From assembly GCA_004794655.1 (NCBI GenBank), contig SMMW01000523.1, positions 310,001-374,000 on the forward strand: DNA of 64,000 nucleotides, read 5' to 3'. Both the position numbers and the translations under genes were made by a program. The number at the start of each line of letters is the position of its first letter. Within the stretch, counting starts at the first letter, position 1. The notes under the pieces are model-generated. The model was not told where the DNA came from and made no database searches. It was given only the letters and a program-made list of their open reading frames with translations. Source of the DNA: Marisa cornuarietis. Taxonomy: Eukaryota; Mollusca; Gastropoda; Architaenioglossa; Ampullariidae. Shown here piece by piece: positions 35,864 through 48,492 of the stretch.

Positions 35864-36784
35864 TGTTCACTGCCAGGTGTGGAATCTTTAAGAGATATTC
35901 TGAGATGTGTGATGCTTTAATGATTTGCTCCTTGAAAAAATGACAGATGAAAAAAGTACATTGTTATAAAGTCACTGTATGCATTTGATGATGAAATACT
36001 TTAGAAAAAAGTAATGTTTTGAAGGTCTCTAGAAATTTTAAGATAATTATCAACTGAAGATAGTTAAAAATTGGACAAAATTTCAAATTACCTTTAAATA
36101 CTTAAGTTTTCTATTTGCAGCACTACTTTCCTAAAAACACTAGCTAAACTCTTTATTGTTTTTTGCTATATATAAACTGCCGTTTAACTAACCTACTTCA
36201 TAATGCTACTGTGTTAAGATAGGTCCTTTGACCTGTCATGCTGGCTGAATACAGAATACTTAAGCAAAAAGAAGAGTTTTATGGAAAAATATATTATCAT
36301 CAACATAACTCCTTGAACTCAACCATCACCATGCAATGCAAGTACACGCACACACACACACTCTCAATCTCACCATTACTTATCAACAGGTGCACATCAC
36401 ATTTATTTAAGGCAGCAGACTTATAGCTGCAGATATTAATTTTCCTTTCGACTGATCATCTCACATTGCATAAGATAATTGATGCACTTATATAATGTTT
36501 TGCATTAAAATCTTCCCAAATATGTCTGTCTCATGGGTTCTTATTATTTTACATCAACATACTTACTGTGTATTCTAGGGCAACAAATGCAATTTTACAG
36601 TATGAAAAAACACCATTGCTTGTGATGAACAATGAAATCACAGAATATCAGCTGGTTTTGACTTAGAAGTGAACTAAGTAGCCTCTCAAAAGCACAGGAA
36701 AATAACAGTACCTTGTGGCAGTTGTCTTCTCTCAAACAGACACCTATGGAGTAGAAAAAGAGAGTTTCAGAATAACTAATTATT

Positions 36785-36918
36785 AATTATTCACAGTTAC
36801 TGGAAACTGTTGCTATCAACTCCTGGGAATTTCTCTCTAGAACATGCAAGCATGTGCAGATAGCCTCAAAGCTGTCAATTATTCACACAGTTATTGGCAA
36901 CTGTTGCTAAGCACTCCT
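36785..36918 (+). repeat. Direct repeat of about 40 bp
   Basis: AATTATTCACAGTTACTGG with the following AAACTGTTGCTATCAACTCC (36785-36823) recurs as AATTATTCACACAGTTATTG with GCAACTGTTGCTAAGCACTC (36877-36918), 92 bp apart. It is likely a local duplication or the direct ends of a small insertion. Confidence 0.55.
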
Positions 36919-36919
36919 T

Positions 36920-38000
36920 TACAGATTCTGTGACCTGCATAACAAATGTGCCATTTGCAGTGAAGCTGGGGAGTCAAGCAGCTATTTATAGATACCAAAG
37001 CATTCTCCCCCTTTCTATTCCGACTGAGAGAATCTTGGCTGTTGACAATCAGCCCCCAGCAGAAATGCCATAAACCATTTCCACCTCTGTGACATATACC
37101 AAACCTTTTTGCATGTTCCAAATAATTATTTATGAATAAAAAAAGCAAGTGTTAGAAATGGAGAAATAATGCTTTAATTAATCTGAAATATTCCAAACAG
37201 CTGTAAATGTAGAAATACACAATGCATAGGACAAAATATGTTGGAAGGGTATCCAAAGGTATGAGCAAATAACACTTAAATCGAGGTTCTCCTTGAACAA
37301 TTTGAATAGTAGAGGTTAGTTCTATAAATGATTATTTGAATAAGGTACTCCAGCATTGCATTTGTCTTTTCCATCTCTTGCAAAAGTTCATTTTCAAAGT
37401 TGTTTCTTGCATAGTAAATTTTCAACAGAATGAACAGATGTTGTTCATGTTCATGCCTACTCAAATTATATTTTGTTTGTTCAAAACTCAAGTGTGTGAA
37501 ATTGCTTAAGCACTTCATAGCCTAGAAAGGAAAAGAATCTAAGGTAGATGGAATGCAAAGAATAATTGCTAGGAGGTGACATCACATAACATTTGCTATA
37601 CTTGCTTCTTATTATTTTAGAAAGAGCAAGCAATTTTCACAGATGTTGTAAACATTTGATGAGAATTCCCACCCACCCCCAAGCACAAAAAAATTAATAA
37701 CAACATCGTCATAAGTCTAAAAGTCCTGTATAATCAAAAATGTAAGATTCCCATAAATCTGTCCTTAATTATTATTTTTTATATAAGATTTAAACTGTCA
37801 GTTAGACATCAAAATAGCATGAAAAAAGCATGCAACCATAGTTGAGGTAAATTGTGTATTAGTAGGATTTATTCTACTTTATAACACACTGTTAATTAGA
37901 CTTTTTAGAACAAAATGGTTACACTAAACAGCTTTACTCAGTACTTATAATGTGCAACAAATGTTTTTGAGTAAGCTTTTCCCAGAATAAATATTTCTTA
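36920..38000. other. Gene-free stretch upstream of FAM81
   Basis: I recognise no coding exon. It probably lies in the 5' intron of FAM81, between its promoter near 38.4 kb and the ATG exon. Confidence 0.4.
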
Positions 38001-38009
38001 ATCTATTTG

Positions 38010-38150
38010 ACTTTTCATCATAGTTCAAGAGGGAGAATCCTACACTGCGTACATCTCTATAAAACCAAGACGATGCTCTATATCCCCTTCCAGGCCAATC
38101 AGTGTACTTTAAAAAAAAATTCCACACTTGTTGTCTAATCGATAGCAACA
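38010..38150 (-). repeat. Dispersed repeat, copy B
   Basis: This shares CATCTCTATAAAACCAAGAC and the minus-strand SWFYRD block with the repeat at 34.86-35.04 kb. The family is unidentified. Confidence 0.5.
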
Positions 38151-38399
38151 AGTGCTCACAAGATATTAAACTTTATGTCTGTAAGAACTATAACATGCTT
38201 AAACACCGATGCCTCGACCCTGTTTACGAGTGTTAATGTGTATTCGTACGTTTAAAAAACGTGAGAGTAATATACAATTTAAATCGTGTGTAATGAAAGA
38301 TTCCAACTTTGAAAGAACTTTAAATTTAAGTTTACACACGTTAATTAAATTACTGCTTTAAAATTTATGCCACACCTTAGTTAAAGTTGATGGACAACA

Positions 38400-38880
38400 A
38401 CTTGTTGAGCGTGTTGCTACCAATCGACGACGCCATATGTAAACAATCTGTAGTCTCGTCTCTTCTCACGAGAAGCTCCGAGAGAGGAAGGTCGAGGAGT
38501 CATCTCTACCCACAGTGCCCGCGAATCGTTCAAACTCAGCAGGGCTTTCGCTCCAGCTTTGAGAAGAACGTAGTAGGGCGAGCATCTGTGACTCTGATAT
38601 GGCTGTGACATAACGAGCAGTGTCCGTTTCAGTTTTGCTGTTCATTATTGTTTACTACATCGAGATAAGTATTTTTCATTGTGCGTGGAATACGACAGAC
38701 TATTGTTTGTGTTCATCGTCTGCTACAGTGACAGAAGTGATTGTACGCCTTGCTGTCGCCGTCTTGTCATCTTCCTCCTTTTCCGCTTTGTTGTATCGTA
38801 GGGCACGGTGCACTTGGATTATAAGTGTGAATTAATTCTTCTGTGGCATAAAAAGGATTAGTTCACGGTGACCAACTAAA
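38400..38880. promoter_or_regulatory. Probable divergent promoter region of FAM81 (-) and IQGAP (+)
   Basis: This is a CpG-containing, GC-richer island in AT-rich surroundings, directly before IQGAP exon 1 and upstream of FAM81. Its motifs are a CCAAT box with an adjoining RFX-type half-site (GTTGCTACCAATCG, about 38413-38426), GCCAT and ATGTAAACAATC (forkhead core on the minus strand, 38437-38448) and GTCTCGTCTC with TCTCACGAGA. The start sites themselves are not determined. Confidence 0.5.
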
Positions 38881-38881
38881 C

Positions 38882-41441
38882 ATGGAGGATACAACCGGCT
38901 TAAAACCACACTATCGCAGTAAGTTTATTTTGCATTGTGCAAGAAGTTTGATGTGTTAACGGCCGTATCTTTCACTTTTTAAGTGCAAAGGCATTATTTC
39001 TTTAGTGCAACGATATATTTTTTCAACAGTTTGCAAACACTTTCCATATCACTGATTGTCCATATTTTGAATAGTATCTTGTGTCACATCAAAGATTAAT
39101 CCTTTCCACCTTGAAAACACTCGGATGGTGGAATAAACTTGTTAAGAAAATTAAACCTTGTTTCTCTGTTACGATCAAATATAAACAGTCACGTGGAGGT
39201 CATTTTATAACTCAGCAGCTGTGTAAATAATGGCAAAGTGACAGTGACTACTTGCAAAAAAATAAAAGCCCTTTGATGAAACATGCGTGTGTGGCATATG
39301 GTACACATGCACATTTCTATAAACTGCAATCCCAAGGAGACGATAATGAATGATACTTAAATTGTAGCAGAGGTAGCTGGTGACATTCAAAGGGTGATAC
39401 ATTTCTGGTTTGGCAGGAAAGAGGGACCCGTTTTCAGTCTTTACCATGTTTATGCAGCTAATTTTAGATCTGCACAGCATTTGGTGATAATGTCAGGTGT
39501 TTCATTGTACGATAGTTCACATACACAACAGTTAAACAACGGTTATGAAACCCTATAGCCTTTATTGAAAACTACCACATAATGTAGCAAAGAGAAGATC
39601 TAACTTGAGGTTTTCTTTCTTTTTGTTTGTTTGTTACAAAAGTGTAGTGCCAGTCAAGTGTTTACAGATAAGGATATTACAGACCACAGAAACATGATTT
39701 CTGTTGCCATGTTTCATTCTGCCAACGTATTCTTTTACATGTGTGTGTATACATATATATTGCTAAGTTGATCAGGAAGGCAAGTTATCTATAAAAATGC
39801 TTACCTACAAGTCAAGGAGTTCTTATCAGACAGTTTCCACATCTTCTAAGACAATAGACAAATATGAACATTGAAAGCCAGCACACATCTGTGCAACCAA
39901 AAAGAAAAACAATCTGCTACTGCTAGTGTTAGCTAAAGCAGAAACAAAGTTTGGTTTTACCTTGTGAATTTGAAGGGACCTGAACTTTCCATGGAAAAGT
40001 GATAGCCAGAGCAGAAAGGATGTCGATTGGTTGAAGACCTGAAGATGGCTGGTGGCTTTAAAAAAGAAAAAAACACTCATCACTAAAACTGAAAGAATCA
40101 GCTAATAACTTCTCTATGAAGCCTGTTCACAGGCCTGGTCCACCATCACTGGTTTTCTCTGTGTACTCCAATTTCTTCCTCCACCCTCAATTTGTGTGTG
40201 TGTGTCTAAAACAGCTGTATTTTGTGCCTATGTACAATTCATGTTTATGATCATTTGTGTATGTTATTACATGTTTGCTTTATGTAGAGCATTTTGAACT
40301 TACCTCAGTGGTGGGTGGGGTGAGAGAGTCTATAAATAAACATTATAATTACAACACATGGATGTATGGTGATGGTGGTGCCTACAATAGCTGTTATGGA
40401 CTGTGGTATTTATGGCAGCTGTCAACTGCAGGTTGGGTCAAATGTCTGTCAGCAGGATATCGACTAGATTATAGTCCCTGGTGCACATATCATCACAGCC
40501 ATTTGTAGATCATTTGCATATTGACAGAATGGTTTACATTGTGGATATAAAATTTAAATGATTTTTTTTGTTTTGAAACAAGAACCCAGTCACTAGTCGG
40601 AAATGCACACTTCTCTTGAAAAGCTAAGTTCTTTTTTATTTAACTGGGACAAATAATGAAAAGCGAAAAGGTGAAATGGAAATGATGTGCAAAAGCTTTC
40701 TTTCTTTACTGTCAACACTTGTGGCTTAAGAAGAAATTCAAGGAATACAAATTTGTTTACCAATGAAATCACTCTTGTATGCACATATTTTTAATGTTTT
40801 CTGCAAAACAGCTTGACTGCTTTTTAGTTTTGTGTTGAATGCAAATGTTGAAAAGACTCAACATTCGCCAACTGTTCATGTGCCACTCAAATACTAGAGG
40901 CAAATAGCTGGATGCGGAGTCAGAGGCTACGTTAACAAAAGCTCTTTTGTGTGGTGCAGACAGAATATTAGTAAACGGAAACTTTGTTCATTTTAAAGAA
41001 AGTCTTTTTCCTGTTTTACTGTCATATGCTCACTGATCATATTATCATAATTGTGTGTTTTATTTTTGCTACATGCACATGTACATATTCATAAATAAAA
41101 ATACCGATATACCCCAACATTTGTTTCTCACTTTTACAAGGATGTTTACCATCACTGAGAGAGAGTGTAAGGTGATTAGATAATAACAAAGTTGTTACAA
41201 CAGCAAAGTGTATGCTTAAATACAATACCCTTGTGATGTCTTAAAAGTGTTCATTGAATCAGCTGTTTTAGATGAATCTTAGAACATGTTTTTTTAAGTT
41301 TCATTAAGTTATTACATAACATTGGTATTGCTGTATTGTTTTAGCCTTGGACGATGAAAGGCTCTCGGCAGATCAAATGGATGAGCAGAGGAAAAGAAAT
41401 ATTGCATATGAATACCTCTGCCATCTTGAGGAGGCCAAAAT
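38882..41441 (+). CDS. IQGAP1: IQGAP orthologue, first two coding exons (gene runs off the window)
   Basis: Exon 1 is 38882-38918 (MEDTTGLKPHYR plus one base, donor GTAAGT). Exon 2 is 41345-41441 (acceptor TTTTAG, donor GTAAGT); the phases join across the 2.4-kb intron. Together they encode 44 residues, including LDDERLSADQMDEQRKRN and IAYEYLCHLEEAK, which match the start of animal IQGAP proteins (PHYG...LDNERLTAEEMDE...VAYEYLCHLEEAK in human IQGAP1). Both exon junctions fall at the human positions. IQGAPs are large scaffolds that bind actin, calmodulin and Cdc42/Rac at the cell cortex. The calponin-homology domain should begin in exon 3, which I could not find before the end of the window. 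The symbol stands for the single invertebrate IQGAP; a 1:1 match to vertebrate IQGAP1, 2 or 3 is not implied. Confidence 0.87.
38919..41344 (+). other. IQGAP intron 1
   Basis: A 2.4-kb GT-AG intron between the two IQGAP exons. It has no open frame of interest and no recognisable transposon. Confidence 0.7.
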
Positions 41442-42069
41442 GTAAGTAAATTTGTTTCCTAGATCCCTATATTCATCCAGCCTCAGTCCCTCAAAAACCA
41501 GAAGAATTGCAGTTAGTATTTCATTATGACGGCATATGGTTTTCTCTCTGAATGAATGCTGACCACAGGAGGCTGTAGTGTATTGTTACACGGCTTGTAG
41601 CTCACGTAAGCTTTCTATCTCTCACATATTAGGTTACTTAACACTGATTGTATTATATGCTGTAGTATATGTGGCAGTTGTTTTAATCTGTTTGCAGTGC
41701 AGACATTGAACTTGAGTTAGATACTGTGGGTTTTGGGGACCAGACCATTCAAATGCTAATAAAGCTTGTCAAGACAAGGTAGTTAATTGTTGTCATTTAT
41801 TTCAGGCCATTAGCTACAGACAGCCTAGGCTCTGTTTTCACTTTACTTTCTAGATTAGAGATTTTTTAAGTCTGAGATATTTTAAGAACTGTCACCCAAA
41901 GAAAAAGTAAACTGTGCTGGGTGACTTATATGACATTGTGTGTGTATGTATGTGTGTGCTCAGTTGAAAAACAACTGATCGTCTAATATCTGGTAGGGAA
42001 CTTTGCATTTGAAGTAGGATCAGCAGAGAAGAAAGCTGGTCAATGAATTTGTGAGGTTTACTTGTGGAT

Positions 42070-42265
42070 ATGCTACAATCAGAAGTGGCCTTAGCAGTAC
42101 ACGGACCCTGCGGGGCTCTGGGTGAATGTCATTTGCGGGGCCAAGAGCTGTAAGTGTAGGCTATATACCGTAGAGCAAGAATCTTCTTTCACAGTGCCCC
42201 CTCAGGTGTGGGGCCTGGGGCGGTCGCTGCAGTTGCCACCCCCAAAGGCCGCCTTTGACTACAAT
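42070..42265. mobile_element. Possible small non-autonomous DNA transposon
   Basis: The left side AAGTGGCCTTAGCAG and the reverse complement of the right side (AAGGCGGCCTTTGGGGGTGG) share a GGCCTT-centred, GC-rich end. CGGGGC and GGGGCCTGGGGC blocks lie in between. Such GC-rich repeats with weak inverted ends resemble MITEs. The pairing is imperfect and I saw no clear target-site duplication. Confidence 0.3.
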
Positions 42266-42394
42266 AATGGCAAATAGGTAATACATCTGTACTCATTGTC
42301 CAAAACAGCATTACTACTTGGTGTGTGCTCATTCACTCTCACATAAACGGTTGATGGCATAACTTTTTTTCACAGAGGATGGCACTACTGCTTG

Positions 42395-42560
42395 CCCACA
42401 ATGTTGGCATACTTAGTAAGACACATCACCAAGGTTCAAAACCCACCTTGAGCTGACCTTGGACAAAGAGAACATGGCTTTCATAGGCCATGTACAGTAT
42501 TCCAGGAAGGAGAACATGTGAATGAGTCATAAGGGGACAGGGACTAGAAGCGGATGGACA
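42395..42560 (+). mobile_element. tRNA-derived SINE
   Basis: An A-box-like TGGCATACTTAGTAAGACAC (about 42404) is followed by a B-box GGTTCAAAACC (42433-42443) that fits the GGTTCRANNCC consensus. A non-tRNA body follows. The 3' limit is approximate. Confidence 0.55.
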
Positions 42561-43857
42561 GACTTGTTGACAAGACACCGGCTGCTATTGTTGTCAAGGT
42601 GTGTGAGTCACAGTTGTCGGCGGCCAATCGGGTAGCACTTCCACACCATGAGGGTTGGGTGCCGACACATGACTGTGGGTGCTAGGGTCGAGATGGGAAA
42701 CTGCCTTTGCAGATAAAGAGGAATACAGGTGGGTCTTAAGCACCTCGCAGACCCACCCACCCCCAACACACACACTAAAAAAAAGCTTGGATAATGTGTA
42801 ACAGCCAGCAGTAGAGGGGTATGCATGATGTAAGATGTGGTAACCAACAATTAAGTGTCTAGCAGTTCCTTTACATCCACAGTGAAGAGAATTATGATCA
42901 TGTGCTTGCTGTTTTCTGTTATGTCTTGCTGGTAACTAGTTGTTGTCTGTTCAGTTTTATTGAAAACGACTGTAGTAGTTGTTGTTTTTAATAACGGTTT
43001 TGAATGTAGAACGGACAAGCGGGAAGTTTCTGTTCTTAGCTGCCTCAGTCCTGACCTCCCGTTTACTCGGTTAGTTGTTAGGTGGGTCTGTGTGCACGGA
43101 GGCAGGTCAGGAAAGACGAAAAAAACATCTGGGCATGAGAGAAGGTGGATCTTGTCCCACAGATGACAAGTGGGTGGATGGGTTGTTCGCACTGAATTAC
43201 AGAGGATCATTTTGTCATGAAGGCACCTGTGGCCGAAAAAAAGATTACGCTTTGCCTGATTGGCCCCACCCCCTCCAGTTCCTCGAGCAGTTTCCGCCTT
43301 GTTTTGCAGGTGACAGCGACAGTTATCCTAGTCCTGTCAAGGTACGCCATTGATTGATGGACTGAAATTAAAGGACATCCTCGGGTAAACCGTGTGATGC
43401 ATTAAATGCGAGTACAAATGCGTGGCTGATGATAACAACAAGAAGTAGTCGAACTTCAGAAGGATGTTTTTAGGTACATCTAGGTCAGGTTCGTGCTTCA
43501 GTTCTGTCGTGTAAATGCCACACGTCTCGGTGTACAAACTATCTGCAAGAGTTTATGTAAGTCAGTCGACTGTGTATTGCAACACAGCATCGCAAAATCT
43601 TTCCTCTGGAGACAGTCTGCGAGCGCAGCAGTAATCTATAAACATTTCGCACTATTTTGTAAGGATTGACATTCTCTCAGCTCAGTTTCTGTGTATATTA
43701 CACATGTAGCACGTTGTGGGTTGATAAGAAAAACCCGACAACAAAAGCGGAAAACGGATGTTCTGACGTCACTTTCACTTATGACGTGGACTTCTTGGAA
43801 GACAGTTCTGTCGCCCTGACAACGGCGAGTAAGTGGTGAGCAAGTGTTACCATTTTG

Positions 43858-44245
43858 AGGACGACCTGCTGAGTACCACCCACTGGAGGACGACTTGCTG
43901 AGTAACACCCCACTGGATGACGACTTACTGAGTAACCACCCACGGGAGGATGACTTGCTGAGTAACCACCCACGGCAGGACGACTTGCTGTGTACCACCT
44001 ACTGGAGGACAAATTGCTGAGTAACACCCCACTGGATGAAAACTTGCTGAGTAAACCACCCACGGGAGGATGACTTGCTGAGTACCACCCACTGGATGAA
44101 AACTTGCTGAGTAAACCACCCACGGGAGGACGACTTGCTGAGTACCACCCACTGGATGAAAACTTGCTGAGTAACCACCCACGGGTGGACGACGTACTGA
44201 GTAACTACCCACGATTTGCTGAGTACCACTCATGGGAGGACGAAA
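43858..44245 (+). repeat. Minisatellite with about 30-bp units arranged as 60-bp dimers
   Basis: About thirteen units built from GGAGGACGACTTGCTGAGTA plus CCACCCACT. In the second half two unit types alternate (GGATGAAAACTTGCTGAGTA and GGAGGACGACTTGCTGAGTA), making a 60-bp higher-order unit at about 44033-44160. Minus-strand frames read through it as Leu-Ser-Lys-Ser-Ser or Thr-Gln-Gln-Val repeats. This follows from stop-poor repeats and is not evidence of a gene. Confidence 0.85.
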
Positions 44246-45419
44246 CAGAAAGAGGTAGTCTTGTAATCACAGTATCGACCGAGATCGAGCGCCTGCGACG
44301 ACACAGCGATCGATTGGCAGCAGGTGCACCAACAGAGAGAAAAAGAAAACCTGAATGTGCTGACCTGGAAGCTCCGTCACAGTCCAGTTGTTATATCCTA
44401 GTAGTATTTTTACAGTTTTCGTCAATTTTCTGGTTCGATTTTCTATAACTTCAGTACGCGCGCATTTTTTAAATTCGTGTATGCTGTAAATAAAGACATG
44501 AGACATTCCTTGGAAAATGCATGCATAGCGCATATTTCCGCCTGATATATACGAAAGTTAAAAAAGTAAATAATATATATTGCATACAATTTTGGTGGTC
44601 AAAAGCTTAGAAGGTTTTGCGGTCAGGTGAAATTTTTCAGTTATGTGTAGTGTGAAACGATCTTAACGTACTATTGCACATTTATGTAGGTACGAACGCT
44701 TTCTCCAATCATACTTCTACAGCTCTTATTGACACCCAGGCACACATGTCGTTATTCCGTTTGTGTCAGAGAAACGACTGACTTCCGTCTAGGAAGAGAA
44801 CTGTGACAGCCGCGAGAAGGTGCATCCACACACACACACACATACAAAAGCTAAAGTCAGTATGAGTAAGCCGCCGACGCTAAAGGTCCCCACCCATGCT
44901 GCTGACGAGATTTTTAAAGGATCACCATAACAGGTTGGCTAATGTAGCCTAGATCGTTCGTAAACACAACTTAGCGGTCAAGGCCGCATTGTGTTGATAA
45001 ACACTTAGAAAGTTAAGACAACACGGAACTGCAGCTGCGACTTGCAGGCGGTGCTTTGACGAGAAATCGGTTTCAGGCTGGTTGCGGAATGAAATGAAAT
45101 CTCTAACAGCTTCGACATTTGATGGAAGGATTTTGAGAATAATTTTATAAATTTGTACAGGTATTTAAATTAACTGGGGATGCGGGTAGACGAAAATAAA
45201 AGAGAAAGCAGCAAAAACCACAAGGAGGTGAGAGCTGCGTGGGGTAACCGAGGATAGAGTGGAAGTATTAAAATATAGAATTAGATAGGTGCTTGGACTT
45301 CGCTTACTGCACCAATGGTTAGTCAAAATGTACATGCACATCTCCACGCACATATGGAGCTGCTCATAATAACTGAATTTGTTTAGCCAGTTTCTCCGTG
45401 TGGAGGCTCATTCAATGGG

Positions 45420-45780
45420 CTAGGGGAGGGGAGAACGAACAAACGAGGCCAACAGTTGCCATACGACGTTGAAAAACATCACAAAGACGACAGAGCGGCA
45501 AACATGAATGAAGTGCATGGGCGAAGAAGGGAAATTGAGAGCGGATGAAGAGTTCACTGGATTGTCAAAGGTTATGGTAGTGCCGAAAGAAGTGGGTTTT
45601 AAGGCCAGCTTTGAAAGCTTGGAATGTAGTCGGGATCGGAGAGGTAGGGGGAGATAATTCCAAATGGTGGCGCTTGAAAAAGAGTAGCTGTGCCGAAATT
45701 CTCTTGTTTGATGGTACAGAGGGACAGATAGCTCAGGTTCGCGCCACAGATGCTCAGCATCGCGGTTTATTAGATTCACA
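45420..45780 (-). pseudogene. LINE ORF2 C-terminal fragment
   Basis: The minus-strand frame contains REFRHSYSFSSATIWNYLPL followed by PLRSRLHSKLSKLALKPTSF. This is the usual C-terminal part of CR1/L2-type LINE proteins (family pattern SFSxxAPxxWNxLPxxLR). No reverse-transcriptase core is recognisable upstream, so it is a 5'-truncated copy. Confidence 0.65.
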
Positions 45781-48492
45781 TTCGAAGTTGAAATTCAGGT
45801 GGCTTGGTATAAATGGTGTATAGCATGGTCTGATTATGAAACTGAGAGGCGCTTTTGGTGGCGCAGGGTGGGATTGTTAGTTATAGGCGTTTTGAAAGTT
45901 TGTCGTCATACTTTGTTGAATCTCGCGTCCTAGGTGATGGGTTAGAGCTGGCAGTCTACCCCTTTCCCCACGAGACCTTGGTGCTCCTGCTTGAACAGCA
46001 GGCTCAGCTAGGCTTCCAAGATGGCTGTCGAAACTTCATTGTCCGTTTGAAACTTGACTGGCCGCGCTGGTTCAAGATGGCCACGTTGGCAGTGCTTGAG
46101 ATAAATGGGCCAGCATGTCTCTTAGGTTACAGGTTTCCTTTTCTGTGGTGGACTGGATTCTTTAAGTTCAGCGATGCGATGTTCTCGTCGATCGAACCTG
46201 CAGTGAGAAGAGTCGGTGGGCTAGAGAAGGTCTTCCGTGCGCTCTCCTATTGCAGGGGGACACACACACACACACAGAACTGTTTATTTCATGCGTCAAC
46301 GACCTTTTAGAGTAGGATGAAATACAGTTTTATCATCAGAGATCGAAATCAAAACATAAACAGGCACAAGGCATAGAATAAGATGAATATATACATGTGT
46401 ATCATTCCCACCACTTAACTTATGATCCTTAACGAACACACGCGGCTGAAGATAGAGCGTAGTATACACAAGAATATTACACCAGGTACGAGGATCACAT
46501 TTCAGGATCATAAAATATACTATGTTCGTTTAAATAAAAGTGGAAAACTGTTCATGTGTGTGTGTGTAGGTGGGGTGGGGGTGTAGGCGAATCGGCGCCT
46601 AGAAGGAAAAATTGATGTTTAAAAGTAATGAGTTGCACCAGATTCCTGTTGACCAGCATGAGAAGGTAATCGTTGTTGAACAGCATAGCAGGAGGTAGTA
46701 TATGATATGTACTATGTACAGAAAAGCCTTTTCTCCTACTGAAAGCCAGCAGTATAGTCAGACGGAGCATTGCATCACTGGGGGTAACGCCATGGTATAG
46801 GTGTGTAGGCGCCAAGTAAGGAATAGCAGTTCTCAGAACGCGGTGAACTCACCAGTCTCACAGCATTTCGCCGATCGTTGTGATGTTATGCTCGTACACT
46901 AGCAGTCTTTCCCCAGTGCCAGTCTCATTAAGAGACGACAGTGATACAATAACGGGAGACTATAAATAGTTAAACCGCTCCACCTCTTTTTTTTCCAGCC
47001 CCTTTTCCCCTTGCTGTCGTTATCTCTCGTTACAACACAGCATATATCTATCATGGCTACGCGGCATGTGAAGTTCAGAATTGATGAAGGTCCCTAGGCA
47101 AAGTGCTTTGTTCCTTGTAGTCACCGGCCTAGACGTATGACCTCCGTGGCTGGGGATTTGGTGAGGTTAGATGGGAAGAACAGAACTTACAAGCACCTAG
47201 GTTTCGAAAAGCGTGTTCTTGTGTTCTTTTATAAACAGATACCTCTCCCTGTGTTATGCACAGAAATGGTCAGTTTGATAACGCGCTTCGCCTGGGCGGG
47301 AGGTAAAATAAAAATTGAAAATCTCGTTCTTTATCAGTTAATCGTCGACGATAATAGAATCGTTCAACTCCCAGAAAAAGATTGTAAATTAAGGAAGGTC
47401 GCCACAGTGCTTTAGCACGGTTTGAGTGCTGAGCGCTTATATTCCTCGCCATGTCAACTTTAAAAAATTTCAACTTTTTAGGCAAACAATCTGCAACTGC
47501 TGTATCTATACTTATCAGTTCATACTTTATGTTTATACTACACCTTCTGTGTCCCATTTATGTTGTCAATCGCAAATAATTACATTAAAACTAATTATGA
47601 GAATTACAATTAAAAAAATTCGTTCAAAATTTATACATTTGAATCGTGTAATCATAGTACATCATCATCACCATTCCACAAAGCCTGTATCATAGAGGGA
47701 GAAAAATGAAAATAAAAGAACTACGAATGGAAAATTTGATGTTTTGTGACCTGAAGGTAGTAGCATTATCGTTGCTGAGGGAAGAGTCTAACATGGGTCC
47801 CCGGTAATTTGTTACATGCCGCACACTTGTCACAGCCCAGACGCACGGCACGATGCATCACCATGTCTCCGTGCTCACCACAACCGTCAAGGCTTTTCCG
47901 CTCTTTCCTCCCACTGTGTTCTCTCGGACATTTATCTTGAGCTGGTCGCCATCACCTTGCTTCGACTTACCCCCTGGAGTCTTTCGCCCAGCTGCAGTTT
48001 GTTTTCTTTACTTTTGTACCTGTCGCACATATGCCGAGTGTCCTCAAAAAAACCCCATCATTTATCAGACACGAAGGGACTGAAAAATTCTTCAGCGCGA
48101 ATACCCTTAAATGGTTGTTCGAGAGGGATGTGGGGTTTCTCGCGAGTTCACACTGTTCTTGAGCAAGGTGACAGCTTTGTTCAAGCTAATTTATTATTGT
48201 TTTTATTTGTTGTTGTTGTTGTTGCTTGGATTGGGTTTCATTTGGAGGGCTGATGCCTGCATCAGTCGGTGAAAGTGCGAAAGATGACAGAAGAAAAGGC
48301 TGGAGAAGATATCACAGCCAGTTGGGCATGATGGGAAGGCTAGATATCTGTCGACATAAGTCAGCAGCTGTGACAGAGACGAATGATGTAGGTTACAGCG
48401 TTCGTCTCGGATTTCTTTCCGTCACTACTGGCTGTGTCTCGCTCCATACTGCGCGTCAAGCGACTGCCAGCCAACACAGGGCGGCGTGTCCC

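Noticed and set aside
45855..46310. 151-residue + strand frame
   Set aside because: It has no recognisable domain and ends in a (CA)n tract. It may be antisense to decayed transposon sequence adjoining the LINE fragment at 45.4-45.8 kb, but I could not show this.
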